A stretch of 64,000 nt of DNA from Triangularia verruculosa (lineage: Eukaryota; Ascomycota; Sordariomycetes; Sordariales; Podosporaceae), in contig MU863875.1 of the NCBI GenBank assembly GCA_033296885.1, positions 558,001 through 622,000 on the forward strand, given 5' to 3'. This document shows positions 54,179 through 64,000 of this stretch, piece by piece; position 1 is the stretch's first letter, and every line of letters begins with the position of its first letter. The notes under the pieces were generated by a model, which saw only the letters and a program-made list of their open reading frames with translations, was not told the origin of the DNA and did no database searches. Position numbers and translations under genes: made by a program.

Positions 54179-57100
54179 TCACTCCCAAACACTCCCTCCC
54201 AATCCCATCTCCAATCTCATCATTTCCTCTTGCTCTTGCCGTCTCTTCTCTTCCTCCTCCCTCCGTTGATCCCTCACCATATCTCTCACCGCGGTATCAA
54301 CGTCCCATAGCCCACCTCCCACTCCCAAGAAATCATCCAGGTTGAGCAAGACGTCGGAAACGTGGTCTTGCGACTCTGGTTGTGTTTCCCCTTCTATTGT
54401 CTCCCCACTGTAGACGTGCTCTTCCCCATCCTCAATCACAATCCCGAGCTGCGAGTCAAGCTGGCTTTGCATCAGAGCCTCATCGTCGTCTTGTTCGTCT
54501 GGCAGAGTTGGAGCTGGTGTTGGCGAGGAGGAGTTACGAGCGTGAGCATCAGCGAAGACGAATGCTTCCGCCATGGCCTCTACGCTTGGGCTGTCGCAGA
54601 CTTGTTGGCTTGCCGATGGCAACAAGGACTTTTTTTGTCTGAGTTTGGCGACAGGGTTTTCGAACGTCGTGTGCCCCAGCCTCTTTGTTGCCACCTTGGC
54701 GAAGTGTTTCGCGAACTTTTCTGTGGAGGCTGTAGGGAGATCGGCTGATATTGATGAGGGTGGGGGTGAGCTTGGGCGGATTCTGGAGACAGTAGGTACC
54801 GAAGTGATAGGTGCCGCGACTGTAATAGTGGCGGTGGGTGCGGTAGAGGGGTACTCGGCTGAGAAATACGGCGATGACGGGTCTGGGTTGGGGGAGAGAG
54901 CTGGTGATGATGCAGGTAACGGCGAGATCTCGCCTGGGAGAGGGGCGAAGGTGACGTGTTTTCTCTTTCGGGGGTTCAGAGGGGTAGAGCTGGAGAGGCT
55001 TTGCCTGAGGAGAAATTTCGGTTTGGCTGTGGCAGGTGTTGGTCTCAGGCTGCGGCTTCCGCTGGACAGGAGCCCTGGCGTCCAGGGGTTGGCGGTTGCT
55101 GCGTCGAACAGGAGTTGCGTGCTGCTTATTGGGCCTGCGCTGTTTCTATTAGAGGAAAACATGCTTGAGATCTTTCTCCTCTTGGCCGGCTTAGGAGAGG
55201 GCGTCATAAAATCCCGGAAGGACTTCGTCGAGAGGCCAAAGTTATTGCTTTCAGGAGTTCGCTGGACGGACTTGTTGGATTCAGGAGTGGATAGCTGAGC
55301 TATTGATGCTTGAGAGTTGTTGCCGTCAGGAAGGTTGATTTGAGGAGGCGGTGTCTCGGGTCTTTGCAGGACGGCGCTGTTGGCAGGCGATGAGAAAGGC
55401 ACAAAAGACCGGATCTCAGGTGCTGGTGGTATCACCACCTGAAGTTGAGAGTCTCCCTTAGCCCATGGACTTTGTGTTGCTGGTTGCTGACATGAGTCTG
55501 GGGCTGACAGGACGGCAACTCTGCTGGGAACTGGTGTGTCATTATTGACACCCAAAGGAAAGGAAACTGTGTCCACCCCCCAAGGGCTTTGTTCTATTGG
55601 CGCCGAAGAAGGAGATCGTTGTGGCAGGGAAGAACTGGTTTCTGTTTGAAGAGCAGCCTCGGCCACTTCGTTCAGCTTCTCGGGGTCGGTAGGATCTTCA
55701 GTGTCGACGTCCATTTCTGCTGCTTCGCTTGCCGTATCCCTCTTTGCTGGCGGCTCATTTGCAACTTTAGCAGGCGAAAGTGCTTCGTCTAGGACTTGCT
55801 CGGAGGTACCATCCACCGGAAGGTGATCTGGCACCGTTTGTGAAGTTAGAAGGTCAGGAGATGGTAGCGATGCGGTTTCGTCATCCAGAGTGGCGTCAGG
55901 TGCTGCGGCTAGCTTTTCCACAATGATCATCTTCTCAGCATCGGTTGCTTGGGCTGTATCAGACACCGCAAAGTTGTCGGTATCTCGACTCGGTTCTGGG
56001 CCCTGTTCCAGAACCCTTCGGATTGCCATAAGTCCCTGTGAAGCTCGCTGGGCAATCTCTGCCATAAAACTGCTGACTGCCGGGGTTGAAGAACTGGGAG
56101 CAGTGGTAGTCTTCGGTTCAGGTATTGGAGCTGGGGCCGGCGCGGGTACTAGTTCTGATTGTGGTGCTGGTACCGGATATGGTGCGGGTTTTATTGCTGG
56201 TGCTGCTGGTTCGAGCACTTGTAGTTCAAATACTTCTGGCTCGAGAATTTGGGGACTTGGGGCTGGGGGTTCAACCATTGCCGACGCCAATTTTATTGGT
56301 TGTGTAGGCGGTTGTGCGTCAAGTTCTTGCGGCTCTTCTGGCTCAGGCTTTAAAACCATGTTGGCAACTGTAACCTCCTCGGTCTCCTCGGTCTCCTCGG
56401 TCTCCTCGATGTCCACAGGGCAACATTTCAACATATCAGCATCATTTGTTTCATCTGTCGATATACCAGCACTGGCGGTGTCAATAATCTCTGCAACAGG
56501 CTGCTCCATCACCGCAATCTGATGAGGCTCGGGCACGGCAGGCTCCCTCGCCTTAAACAACGTTGGCACAGGCGCTGAATCGAGAGGGGAGGCTAAGGCT
56601 GAACTTTGTCTTGTGGCGTTAACATCGGGCTTAGGCCACAGCAGCCGTTTAGGGAAGCCAACATTGGCAGAAACGTCCTGTGGCGACCCATATCTCTCGT
56701 AGGGAAAACTGCCGACGCCAACATCCTCACACACCCCCTCCATCGAAGACGGGGGTACCAGGGTAACGCCATCAATCTGTGATGACGTAGTTTGGGAACT
56801 TGTGCACTGCTCGGGCTCTTCTCTTTGACTTTGAAGTTCAATCTGTTCTTGGGCGACGATATGATGCTGAGGTTCTGGCGCATTAATAACCGCTTCATCG
56901 GTTGATAAGCTTGGCGCAGCAGCCGGTGGCGTGTCTTGGTCTACCTGCATAGGGTCGACTGGCTGCTTTTCCGCCATGGGAACCTCGGATAGATTCTCAT
57001 CCTGTTGATCCTGCTGTTCCGCTGTAGACTCTTCTCGGTGTACCACACCAGACAGTCTGCTGCTCTTGCGCAGTGGCAAGTTTCGCTGTCTCTGGCGTGT

Positions 57101-58270
57101 CTTGCGAAATCGGAAGCTGCCATCTGTTTGAGTACTGCCTGGGACCTTTTCGGATGTCGATGTCACTGCCGAGCCAACATCGGCAGGCGTTGCAGTAGTA
57201 GTAGGCTCCTCAAGGGGCTGTTGAATAGATATTTGCGGGGCTGGTGTCCAGTTCTTCAAGGGGCTCCCAGCTAATGGCTGCCTAATTGGAGTATTTTTGC
57301 TTGATTCTCTAGAGTGAAAGCTCTCCTCGAAAAGTCTTATAGCGTGCGGTGAGAGGTCAATAGTTCGTGAAAGCATTTGCTGTCCAGCCCCCGGCGTTTG
57401 AACTCCTGGAAGTCCCTCCCGAGGGCTCGGTTCTTTGTACGATATGATGTTCTTCTTGCGTAGAGGCGTGACAACCAAGGGAGAGTCGGGCGGGGGCGAC
57501 AGTTCACTGGATGAGCTATTGTCCAGAATCTCTGGAGCTGGCAGTTTTGACGACGTAATGTTGGGTTCGATTTGTGGTGGATAAGGATGGCTTGGGGCCG
57601 CATTAACAGGGATCTCTGCAAGAACTTTATCTCTCCAGTCTTGGACCCTGACAAAACTCTCATCGTCGGGATCTTGGGTCGGCGCATCGTCAAGTTGCAC
57701 AAAATCGCTTCGTGGACTCGAGAGCTCAGAGGACTCGCATGGCGCAGGCGGTTGGATCTTGGTCGCAGGCTTCTTCGCGGTGGATGGACGCTTCCGCTTT
57801 GAAGACTTTCGCACCCCTGACTTGGAGCGCCAGGGGTTGGTCCACCCAGAGGCCTTCGTGAAAGGGCCCGAAAGCGAGGCTGAGATCAAGTGAAGCCGCT
57901 TTCCTTGGAGGTAACGCCGGGCTTGTGCCTCGATTCGCTCTTGCCGCTGATTCGGGTCTTCGTATTCTTCATCGTCGGAGCCAATGTACAAGACGTCTTC
58001 GGCATCGTGGTGCGCTTCGCAATAAACGTCCTGATCGCCAAAATGGTCGGGCTGGAGAAACCTGAGCCCCTGGTTGCCTTGAACCCAACCATTGGTCATT
58101 TTCGGTGGCGGGAGGTAATGATGATCCTGCGACCCGACATGGATGGCGTTAAGGTCGCTGATACCGATATTTCTGGCGTTTCCAATCGAGGCGCAATCCG
58201 TGGCGGGCCAGGGTACCAAAGGTGAAGTTGTGTTGTTGACAATGGCGCCGCCAGGTTGCCACGGCCCCAA
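54179..58270 (-). CDS. Large disordered protein of unknown function, probably nuclear
   Basis: A single uninterrupted frame of 1363 residues. Most of it is Ser/Pro/Glu-rich and apparently disordered. A short conserved-looking N-terminal block lies at about 100-160: NQRQERIEAQARRYLQGKRL, HLISASLSGPFTKASGWTNP, WRSKSGVRKSSKRKRPS, the last being a basic, nuclear-localisation-like stretch. A few other possible motifs follow: FRFRKTRQRQRNLPLRKSSR, SKRKRPSTAKK-type basic patches, FGLSTKSFRDFMTPSPKPAKR and LNPRKRKHVTFAPLPGEISP. The C-terminal block is VLLNLDDFLGVGGGLWDVDT with a Glu/Arg-rich coil ending GGSVWE. Repetitive stretches include EETEETEETEE and PAPAPAPIPEPK. The multiple basic patches suggest a chromatin or nuclear role (inference only). 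An alternative start is the Met at 58099. Confidence 0.8.
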   Translation of the reverse strand: MGPWQPGGAIVNNTTSPLVPWPATDCASIGNARNIGISDLNAIHVGSQDHHYLPPPKMTNGWVQGNQGLRFLQPDHFGDQDVYCEAHHDAEDVLYIGSDDEEYEDPNQRQERIEAQARRYLQGKRLHLISASLSGPFTKASGWTNPWRSKSGVRKSSKRKRPSTAKKPATKIQPPAPCESSELSSPRSDFVQLDDAPTQDPDDESFVRVQDWRDKVLAEIPVNAAPSHPYPPQIEPNITSSKLPAPEILDNSSSSELSPPPDSPLVVTPLRKKNIISYKEPSPREGLPGVQTPGAGQQMLSRTIDLSPHAIRLFEESFHSRESSKNTPIRQPLAGSPLKNWTPAPQISIQQPLEEPTTTATPADVGSAVTSTSEKVPGSTQTDGSFRFRKTRQRQRNLPLRKSSRLSGVVHREESTAEQQDQQDENLSEVPMAEKQPVDPMQVDQDTPPAAAPSLSTDEAVINAPEPQHHIVAQEQIELQSQREEPEQCTSSQTTSSQIDGVTLVPPSSMEGVCEDVGVGSFPYERYGSPQDVSANVGFPKRLLWPKPDVNATRQSSALASPLDSAPVPTLFKAREPAVPEPHQIAVMEQPVAEIIDTASAGISTDETNDADMLKCCPVDIEETEETEETEEVTVANMVLKPEPEEPQELDAQPPTQPIKLASAMVEPPAPSPQILEPEVFELQVLEPAAPAIKPAPYPVPAPQSELVPAPAPAPIPEPKTTTAPSSSTPAVSSFMAEIAQRASQGLMAIRRVLEQGPEPSRDTDNFAVSDTAQATDAEKMIIVEKLAAAPDATLDDETASLPSPDLLTSQTVPDHLPVDGTSEQVLDEALSPAKVANEPPAKRDTASEAAEMDVDTEDPTDPEKLNEVAEAALQTETSSSLPQRSPSSAPIEQSPWGVDTVSFPLGVNNDTPVPSRVAVLSAPDSCQQPATQSPWAKGDSQLQVVIPPAPEIRSFVPFSSPANSAVLQRPETPPPQINLPDGNNSQASIAQLSTPESNKSVQRTPESNNFGLSTKSFRDFMTPSPKPAKRRKISSMFSSNRNSAGPISSTQLLFDAATANPWTPGLLSSGSRSLRPTPATAKPKFLLRQSLSSSTPLNPRKRKHVTFAPLPGEISPLPASSPALSPNPDPSSPYFSAEYPSTAPTATITVAAPITSVPTVSRIRPSSPPPSSISADLPTASTEKFAKHFAKVATKRLGHTTFENPVAKLRQKKSLLPSASQQVCDSPSVEAMAEAFVFADAHARNSSSPTPAPTLPDEQDDDEALMQSQLDSQLGIVIEDGEEHVYSGETIEGETQPESQDHVSDVLLNLDDFLGVGGGLWDVDTAVRDMVRDQRREEEEKRRQEQEEMMRLEMGLGGSVWE

Positions 58271-59929
58271 AATTGGGGGGAGCGGGGGACGTGCGTTGCA
58301 AACGCGCTAGAATCAATTAAACACAGTCGCGAAGTCACGTGGAATTTACCCAGCTAAAGTGGTTGCTTTCATTGGCCAAGGGTGCTCCACTCCAAACGAC
58401 CATCAACCTCTCGGACCTGTTGAAGCTATTCAGAAAACAGTCCTCTCTGTGGATGCAATCTGTTGTATTGCTTCCTACCTTATATTCCTTTCTCAACTAC
58501 CCTTACACAGGAATATCAAGAAAACTGACGAGCCAAATTTCACTCGGCCGTCTTCTCCTTATGATAGTAGGTGCCTAGCCAGCGATATAGTTGCGTGCTC
58601 TCTGGGCATGGATCGAACTACGGAGCGGACATCATTTTCCTCCGGTGGAGATACTGTGCTGGCTGTGGCACCTGGTGGTCTCTATCTATGATGTGTTGCC
58701 ATTGCTGTCGGCTTGGGAGCTGATTACTCCAATGCCATCACTGCCCTTAGCAAATGCTGGTTCTGTTGAAGTTCCTTCTACAGGAACTCTTGAAACCCGA
58801 GAGTTTTCTGTTGCCACCAGATCACTTTGCCATTTCTCTAGCCTTTCACAGCATTTGTTCGCGTTGGCTTTTTGCCGTTGGGGATGCTTCCAATCACAAT
58901 GCAGATGTGGTCCTCAGAGTTTGTTTCATTAAGCATTCTTTTCGACTCTTGTTGAAGTCAGAGGTTAGTGATAGTGATTGTTCATGCCTTCATAACTCAG
59001 CTTCGACTGTGTTTCGTTATACTGGAAGTTGGGCTTGGGTCCTGATCCATTTCAAACACGCCTCGGCTTGAGTCACAGGCGCGTTAAGATTGTTTCATTC
59101 ATCCCAAGTTCTATTCCCTATCCGCTATCTTGTGTGCCAATACTGCTCAGGAAATAGAACGACCTCAACAAGTGTTATCTATTGATAGCGTGGCAGCAAG
59201 TACATCAGTCACAACAAGCCGAGCCGCGATGTAATCCGAGATCAAATCCGGCCCATCTTGCTCCCTTATCATGGTCTAAGAGTTTCCATTTTGCACGTGA
59301 GCCGTCGCTCCTGCCCTCAGAGCAACGATAAATACCAAGCTCCAAGCTCCGATAAGAGTTGCCTAGGAGATTACCCACCGTAATGGGGACAGTGGTTGGC
59401 CAGGAGCATGTTGAATACCGTGTTGTGGGCACTGTCTGATACTGCTTTTATCTGTGCTCAAATATCTTGCTCCAGAGGTCGCTCTTCACAATTTTTCCAT
59501 TTATAAATTTCCACTCTCCATCTCAGGTTTCATTCTCTTTTTTCTCATCATGTCGACCCATCGCAACCATCTCCTTGTATTCCTAGTTGGCCACCAGAGT
59601 TTGGCGATATCATAGCATCCACGCTACGGCAAACACATCATTTGTTTGCCGACATTTGCTCGCTTTACATCGCAACACCACTCAAATCTTGCTCGCGCAG
59701 ATATCGAGAGACAGTCGCTGGAAACAGGACATCTGGAAGCAGACCTCCGGAACCAGACACCGAAGACTGATACCGACAGCAAGATATCGAGAGATACACC
59801 CCTGACTATCGACGCCGACGCCGAGATCCTGCCACAAAGGGGCTATCAGCTTGCCGTCGCCGACTAAGCGGCGATTATCTGACCAGTATCAAAACCGCAC
59901 TGCTGCGCTGAGAAGTACTACCGATTAGG

Positions 59930-60033
59930 GTAAGTCATTCCAAGCCCCCACGAGATCGCAATATCGAATCAAGTTGTTCATGTTTGCAATCTGAGGCTGG
60001 ACAAGCAAAGGACTATGTGTTAACCATTTCCAG
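59930..60033 (+). other. Candidate 5'UTR intron of the 60514 gene
   Basis: Donor GTAAGT at 59930, branch GTTAACC at 60019-60025, acceptor TTTCCAG ending 60033; 104 bp. No protein frame requires it, so it would lie in the leader. Confidence 0.45.
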
Positions 60034-60114
60034 ACAACTCTTCATACACATCAGCGTGAAGAAACTGCCAACAGGCCGTTCACAACTGCTACTATTCCAT
60101 CTAGCATCATTGTC

Positions 60115-60314
60115 AGGCCATACTGTGTCCATCTCAGCTGTGCTTTGTGACGTTCACGGGCCGGCTTGTGCCCGTCTGAGCTGAGGTTTTCGTCGCTCCC
60201 AGGCCATCTTCTGTCCATCTGAGCTGAGATTTGCGTCGTTCGGAGGCCATCTCGAGTCCATCCCAGCCCTGAATTTGCATCGTTCGCAGCCCCCCAGTCT
60301 TCCGTCTGAGCGAC
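60115..60314 (+). repeat. 43-bp tandem repeat, about 4.6 copies
   Basis: Units begin at 60115, 60158, 60201, 60244 and 60287 (last partial), with approximate consensus AGGCCATCTTGTGTCCATCT then GAGCTGAGATTTGCGTCGTTCGG. Copies differ at several positions but hold an exact 43-bp period. They lie 200-400 bp before the ATG at 60514, probably in the leader. Confidence 0.85.
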
Positions 60315-60513
60315 TAAGCAACTTTGCAAATTTTCAGGCACACGCATTCGATTTGCGAAAGACACTTGGACCGCCCTCCCTGCGATCTATAAAGCCTTCC
60401 CTCTCTTCCCTTCTGCCTCTTCTCGCAACCTTTCCCCCAACCACCACTTTTCCGGATCCCGGCTGCGCTTCTCTGTCGTCTCCCACGAATAGTTCTCGCA
60501 GCCAACCACCACC

Positions 60514-62914
60514 ATGATGACCTCCGACTTTGAGTCGGACAACCGCGGCCACCCCGTCGTCGGTTACTCCCGCGGCGGCGGTGCACCGCTCTACTCGCCG
60601 CCCTCACAGCCTCCCACCACTCTCGCTGCCAGCCACACAGCGAAGGAAAAGGTGTCCCCGGCCAATAGGCCTTCCCCCATTGGGTCAGAGATGGCCACCA
60701 AGAAGAAGCTCGCTGAAAAGCTCGAGCGTATGGAGCAGACTGGCGATCACACCCCCGCCAACAAGGCGGCGGCAACCCCCGAGTCTGCCTTTACCATGGG
60801 GGCCTCAACCCATGGATCTCTCATTTACAAGGGCAGAGCCATGAAGAGCGCTGCCTCGACTGCCTCGACTGACTCTCCCATTGTTGTCGACCAGTTCAAC
60901 CGACTGAGTCTAGCTTCGCTGCATCAGGTCGTCAAGACGACCGGTCAGATTTTCCAGAATGCTGCGGATAAGGTCTCGAGGAATGTTGAAGACGGTGACA
61001 TTCACCACAACCATAAGGTAAGTCTATCAGTGTTACAAACACGGGGATTTGGCGCTGACTTTGTGTTAGGAAATGCGAAAGCAATGTCGCTTGGTCTTAC
61101 GCCGTATCTGGGGACTCCGCGAAGGCCTTCACATGCTCAAAGACAGCGCGGGCATCCCAGAAGAGTTCATGAAGCAGCTTGACTACGATATACAAGGCCT
61201 GATAAACTCTGTCACCCAGATGATGGACGAGGGCAACAAGGTTGGATCGGAGCTCCTGCGACTGATTTCACTCGCCGAGTCCTACGGAAGTGAGAGCACC
61301 AAGACTCGCGAAGATTTGCAAAAGCTCAAAAAAGAACATGAGAGTATTGTTGCAGAGTACAAATCTGCCAAGGCAGAGCTCAAGCAGATCCTGGAGGACA
61401 ACAAGCTGGAGGTACAGATTGCCAAACAGCGAGTCAGGGAGTTGGAGGAGGAACGCTCCACCCTCAACGAGATCACCGCAACCTACAAGGTCAAGAATTC
61501 CAGAGATTTGGAGATGATGGATTTTCTCCGTGAAAAGATCGAGAAACTGGAGATGGAGAACGGCTACCTGCGTGGGCAGCTCGAGGGGAAGCGTAACCTC
61601 TGGATGCAGGTCCACACTGATGAAAAGGAGCGGGATGCTGCGCGGAATATTGCCATGCAGTCGTCTATGCTTTCCACGAAGCCGGAAGGCGGTAGCTCAC
61701 ATCCGCTGTCCCATCACGTCTCCCAGGTCAGTCTCCGGCCAAGCACTCGACATGGCCCGCACCAGGCCCAGGGGGTGCGACCTTTCCAGTCATTCAGCCA
61801 ACTGCCGTCTGGGTTCTCTCCCAACACCTCGCAACTGGTTCGGGCTGCCAAGGAAAAGTCCTCCGGCGCACTGAATGAGGTTTACCCTTTGCAGAATGGT
61901 CATATCCATCACATCGTACCTGGCAGCACAACTTCTGCAAGCAGAATTTACCAGAGCAGGGCTACTGCCGAGAACTGGCGCCGCTCGACCCCTCGAACCT
62001 CAGTCATTCGGGCTAATGAAGTAGGCAGCCCAACTGAGCGCCATCCCTCTTCGCCATCGGCGACCTTCTCGGACCTGCAGAGTCCTCTGGCGTTTAAGCA
62101 GACTGAGGAGCAGATCTGGGTCAACGAATTTGACGGTTTCTTTAAGCTGATGCTTGGATTCTGCAACTCGCACTTCAAGCGTCTTCAAATCTCCCCCCAG
62201 GTTGTTCACCTGCATATCCAGAGCAAGGTGCCCAGTCTATTTGACTACATGTGCACAGTCATCAACCCTGGATCGCCAGAACTGGGTCAAGGTTATGCCT
62301 TGTCGCTTGTGTGCGAATCCGCCACGCGACCTTACTACCTCTTCCGTCTCTTGTTGCAGCACATTGTCAACCTGATCTTCACCACTGATGGTTGGAGTGG
62401 TTTCAACAATGATGTCGATCAGGAGATGGAGGGCCTTGGTCAGACTTTGGAGTGCAGTAAGAAGCCCTCGGAGCGGGATGCTGCCAGCAAGCGCCTGGCC
62501 GAGCTTGTCAACGAGATGGAGACAAGCAAGCAAGCACCTGCCTTCAAGCATCACAAGATCCTTGAACACAATCAGGTTCTGAGGAAGATGATCTCGCCGT
62601 TTATCAAGCTGGCAAAGGCCCAACAGGAGCCTATCCTGCATGACTTGTACACCGTCACACAGGCTGCCTGGGAGTTGTCCTCCAAGCTGCTGAAGTCGGG
62701 GCGCACCTTCCACTATGTCTTCAACGACACGCATGCCAAGTACTCGCCCGACGTCCACATAGCCGTTGAGACTTTCCTGAAGCCGGAGGATCTCGCTCTC
62801 AGGAACTATCGGCTCAAGCTCTCGGTCACTCCCATCATCACGATGCGCAGCGATGAGAACCTCACGATCAAGGCCTCGCAGATTCTCAAGGCCAAAGTCC
62901 TGGTGATGCAGTAA
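60514..62914 (+). CDS. Coiled-coil protein of unknown function
   Basis: Two exons, 60514-61017 and 61070-62914, 782 residues. The intron 61018-61069 (52 bp) has GTAAGT, branch GCTGAC and TTAG. The start is MMTSDFESDN with ACCATGATGA context; the Met at 60517 is equivalent. N-terminal 110 residues are disordered. A helical region follows (PIVVDQFNRLSLASLHQVVK, then EMRKQCRLVLRRIWGLREGL and FMKQLDYDIQGLINSVTQMM). A long coiled coil runs about 240-370 (REDLQKLKKEHESIVAEYKS and following). After a Ser/His-rich linker, the C-terminal 250 residues look folded and helical, ending in a beta-rich block (NYRLKLSVTPIITMRSDENL) and VLVMQ. I do not recognise the family. A scaffold or cytoskeletal role is only a guess from the coiled coil. 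Confidence 0.82.
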
Positions 62915-64000
62915 GCGTTGGCTCATCGATATTGTTTCACCAGCTGTATCTGTTTCTTTTCTCTTCAACGTTAATGAGTCATCTCATTCAATCTTTGCTC
63001 TGTCGCCAGTTGATCCCTCTAATATTTCCTTTTTCATTGCCATTTCCTTCCAACCATTGGCATCTCCACATAACCTTTTCGGAGAGTCAGGGATCCGGCT
63101 TAATACCCTCAGGAAGATACACTTTGGTATCGTCCTTTGCATTTGGCAAAGCCAAGGGTGCCTTTCTCTCTTTCGACGAGGCACAACAGAGCATTTCCCG
63201 TCTAATGATCGCGGACAAGATGCATATTCCCCGATATTCCACCTCTACAACATCTTACAAACAAGTTTTCCTTTTTTTTCACTCATGCACATCAGCAAGT
63301 TCTTTAACAATACGGCAATCAACAACAGCATATCGAACGGAAATCAGCTGGCAAATTCCAACCTCTGCCAAGGCACAAGACTTGCAACTACTGTACAACA
63401 TTCTTTTTCTTCAACCTCGCACATTCGCACGACAAACTGTTGTGCAGCAAAGAGGATCTCGCCAGGGATCAAATTCCATTTCAAGAGATGGGAAAAAAGG
63501 GATCATCACAAGCCGCCCATTCTACATCATCTCGCATCAACTCAGCCCCATTATATCACGGCAGCTGCTATTCCACATGTCTCTCCATCAGCATCCTCTG
63601 GCAGCTGGCTTTTTGATCATCTGGGCAAAGGGTGTATTTTGAGATGGAAGGATACAGATGGAATTATTTTACTGGTGATGTCACAGAAGTACATATCACA
63701 TACATCGATCCACTTAAGTGAGGGTGATGGGAGGAGGTTGGGTTCAGTTTCCTGGCTTACTTTTCGGGTGATTTGGATGGAAGGGACGAAATGGATAAGT
63801 AGGGGAGATGGATAGAGATGGATGGGATGGGTGTAACCCGCTTCTTTTACAGGCGGGCGGCAGATACCCTACATAACAATGTTCAATATGTACTTTATAG
63901 CACCTTGTGATCTCTTATGATGGACGTGAGCGTCATATCTGCCTTCTTTGTTATTCTTGCTGTGTTGGGCTGTGAGTCAGATGAGGTGTGCTTGTGATGG
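62915..64000. other. 3' region of the 60514 gene, no further gene seen
   Basis: AT/CT-rich. Overlapping frames (the longest 252 codons at 63057-63815) look like random translation of low-complexity sequence. No start of a next gene identified before the window ends. Confidence 0.5.

Larger units (their letters stand above)
58271..60513. other. Divergent promoters and long leader of the 60514 gene
   Basis: 2.2 kb without a supported gene. A CACGTG lies at 58336-58341, 66 bp before the 58270 start. A likely leader intron occurs at 59930-60033, and frames at 59550 and 59646-59867 would act as upstream ORFs. The 43-bp tandem repeat is at 60115-60314. Confidence 0.5.

Noticed and set aside
63057..63815. 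252-codon frame after the 60514 gene
   Set aside because: Overlaps another long frame (62932-63642) and reads as translated low-complexity UTR.
1..64000. Secondary-metabolite cluster, CRISPR array, intact transposon, viral insertion
   Set aside because: No synthase, transposase, reverse transcriptase or integrase frames and no spacer-repeat array seen; genes are mostly conserved housekeeping functions.

Overview
The window reads as nuclear DNA of a filamentous ascomycete. The genes are separated by 0.3-4.6 kb and carry short (52-175 bp) introns with GTRNGT donors, CTRAC/CTAAC-type branch points and YAG acceptors. Several proteins are of filamentous-fungal type (Spt20 with a long Gln tail, ARS-binding protein 2, a Pex22-like protein). 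Sordariomycete, probably Sordariales, is my inference from protein flavour and was not tested by alignment. I assembled gene models by joining exons by eye; nearly all junctions keep both reading frame and family sequence.

Layout, left to right. 1-2192: 3' part of an unrecognised Pro/Gln-rich protein (+). 2193-6786: long gene-free stretch with a dispersed 21-bp-unit repeat. 6787-7984: C2H2 zinc-finger protein (+). 10670-13434: F-box/leucine-rich protein (+). 14788-14956: second copy of the dispersed repeat. 15718-17513: eIF2B gamma, GCD1 type (-), divergent from a Pex22-like gene (18388-19717, +). 20535-23758: SAGA subunit Spt20 (+). 24881-26051: Atg27 (+). 26809-27633: peroxisomal enoyl-CoA isomerase-like protein ending in AKL (+). 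28104-32125: inositol-hexakisphosphate kinase Kcs1 (-). 35570-37447: type II membrane protein of unknown function (-). 37945-39954: ARS-binding protein 2 (-). 41422-42519: PMP47/ANT1-type peroxisomal carrier (+). 42832-45503: NatC subunit Naa35/Mak10 (-). 46294-46766: 76-residue F1 ATP synthase epsilon subunit (-), in three small exons. 47392-48951: cytochrome bc1 core protein 2 (-), with an apparent GC-AG intron. 49725-51892: RNA polymerase III subunit Rpc82 (+), with a 9-nt first coding exon. 52471-53637: mitochondrial GTP/GDP carrier Ggc1 (+). 54179-58270: large unrecognised protein (-). 60514-62914: coiled-coil protein of unknown function (+), with a long leader holding a 43-bp tandem repeat.

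Most genes are housekeeping and there is no sign of a secondary-metabolite cluster, intact transposon, NLR/HET locus or viral insertion. Three genes touch peroxisomes (Pex22-like, enoyl-CoA isomerase-like, PMP47-type carrier) and three touch mitochondrial energy metabolism (Atp15, Qcr2, Ggc1); apart from the neighbouring qcr2 and atp15 they are not adjacent, so clustering may be chance. The less ordinary signals are non-coding: the two dispersed repeats, long CACGTG-centred palindromes, an identical telomere-like 12-mer in two promoters, the 43-bp tandem repeat, and several splice-structure oddities. I saw no tRNA or rRNA gene by eye.
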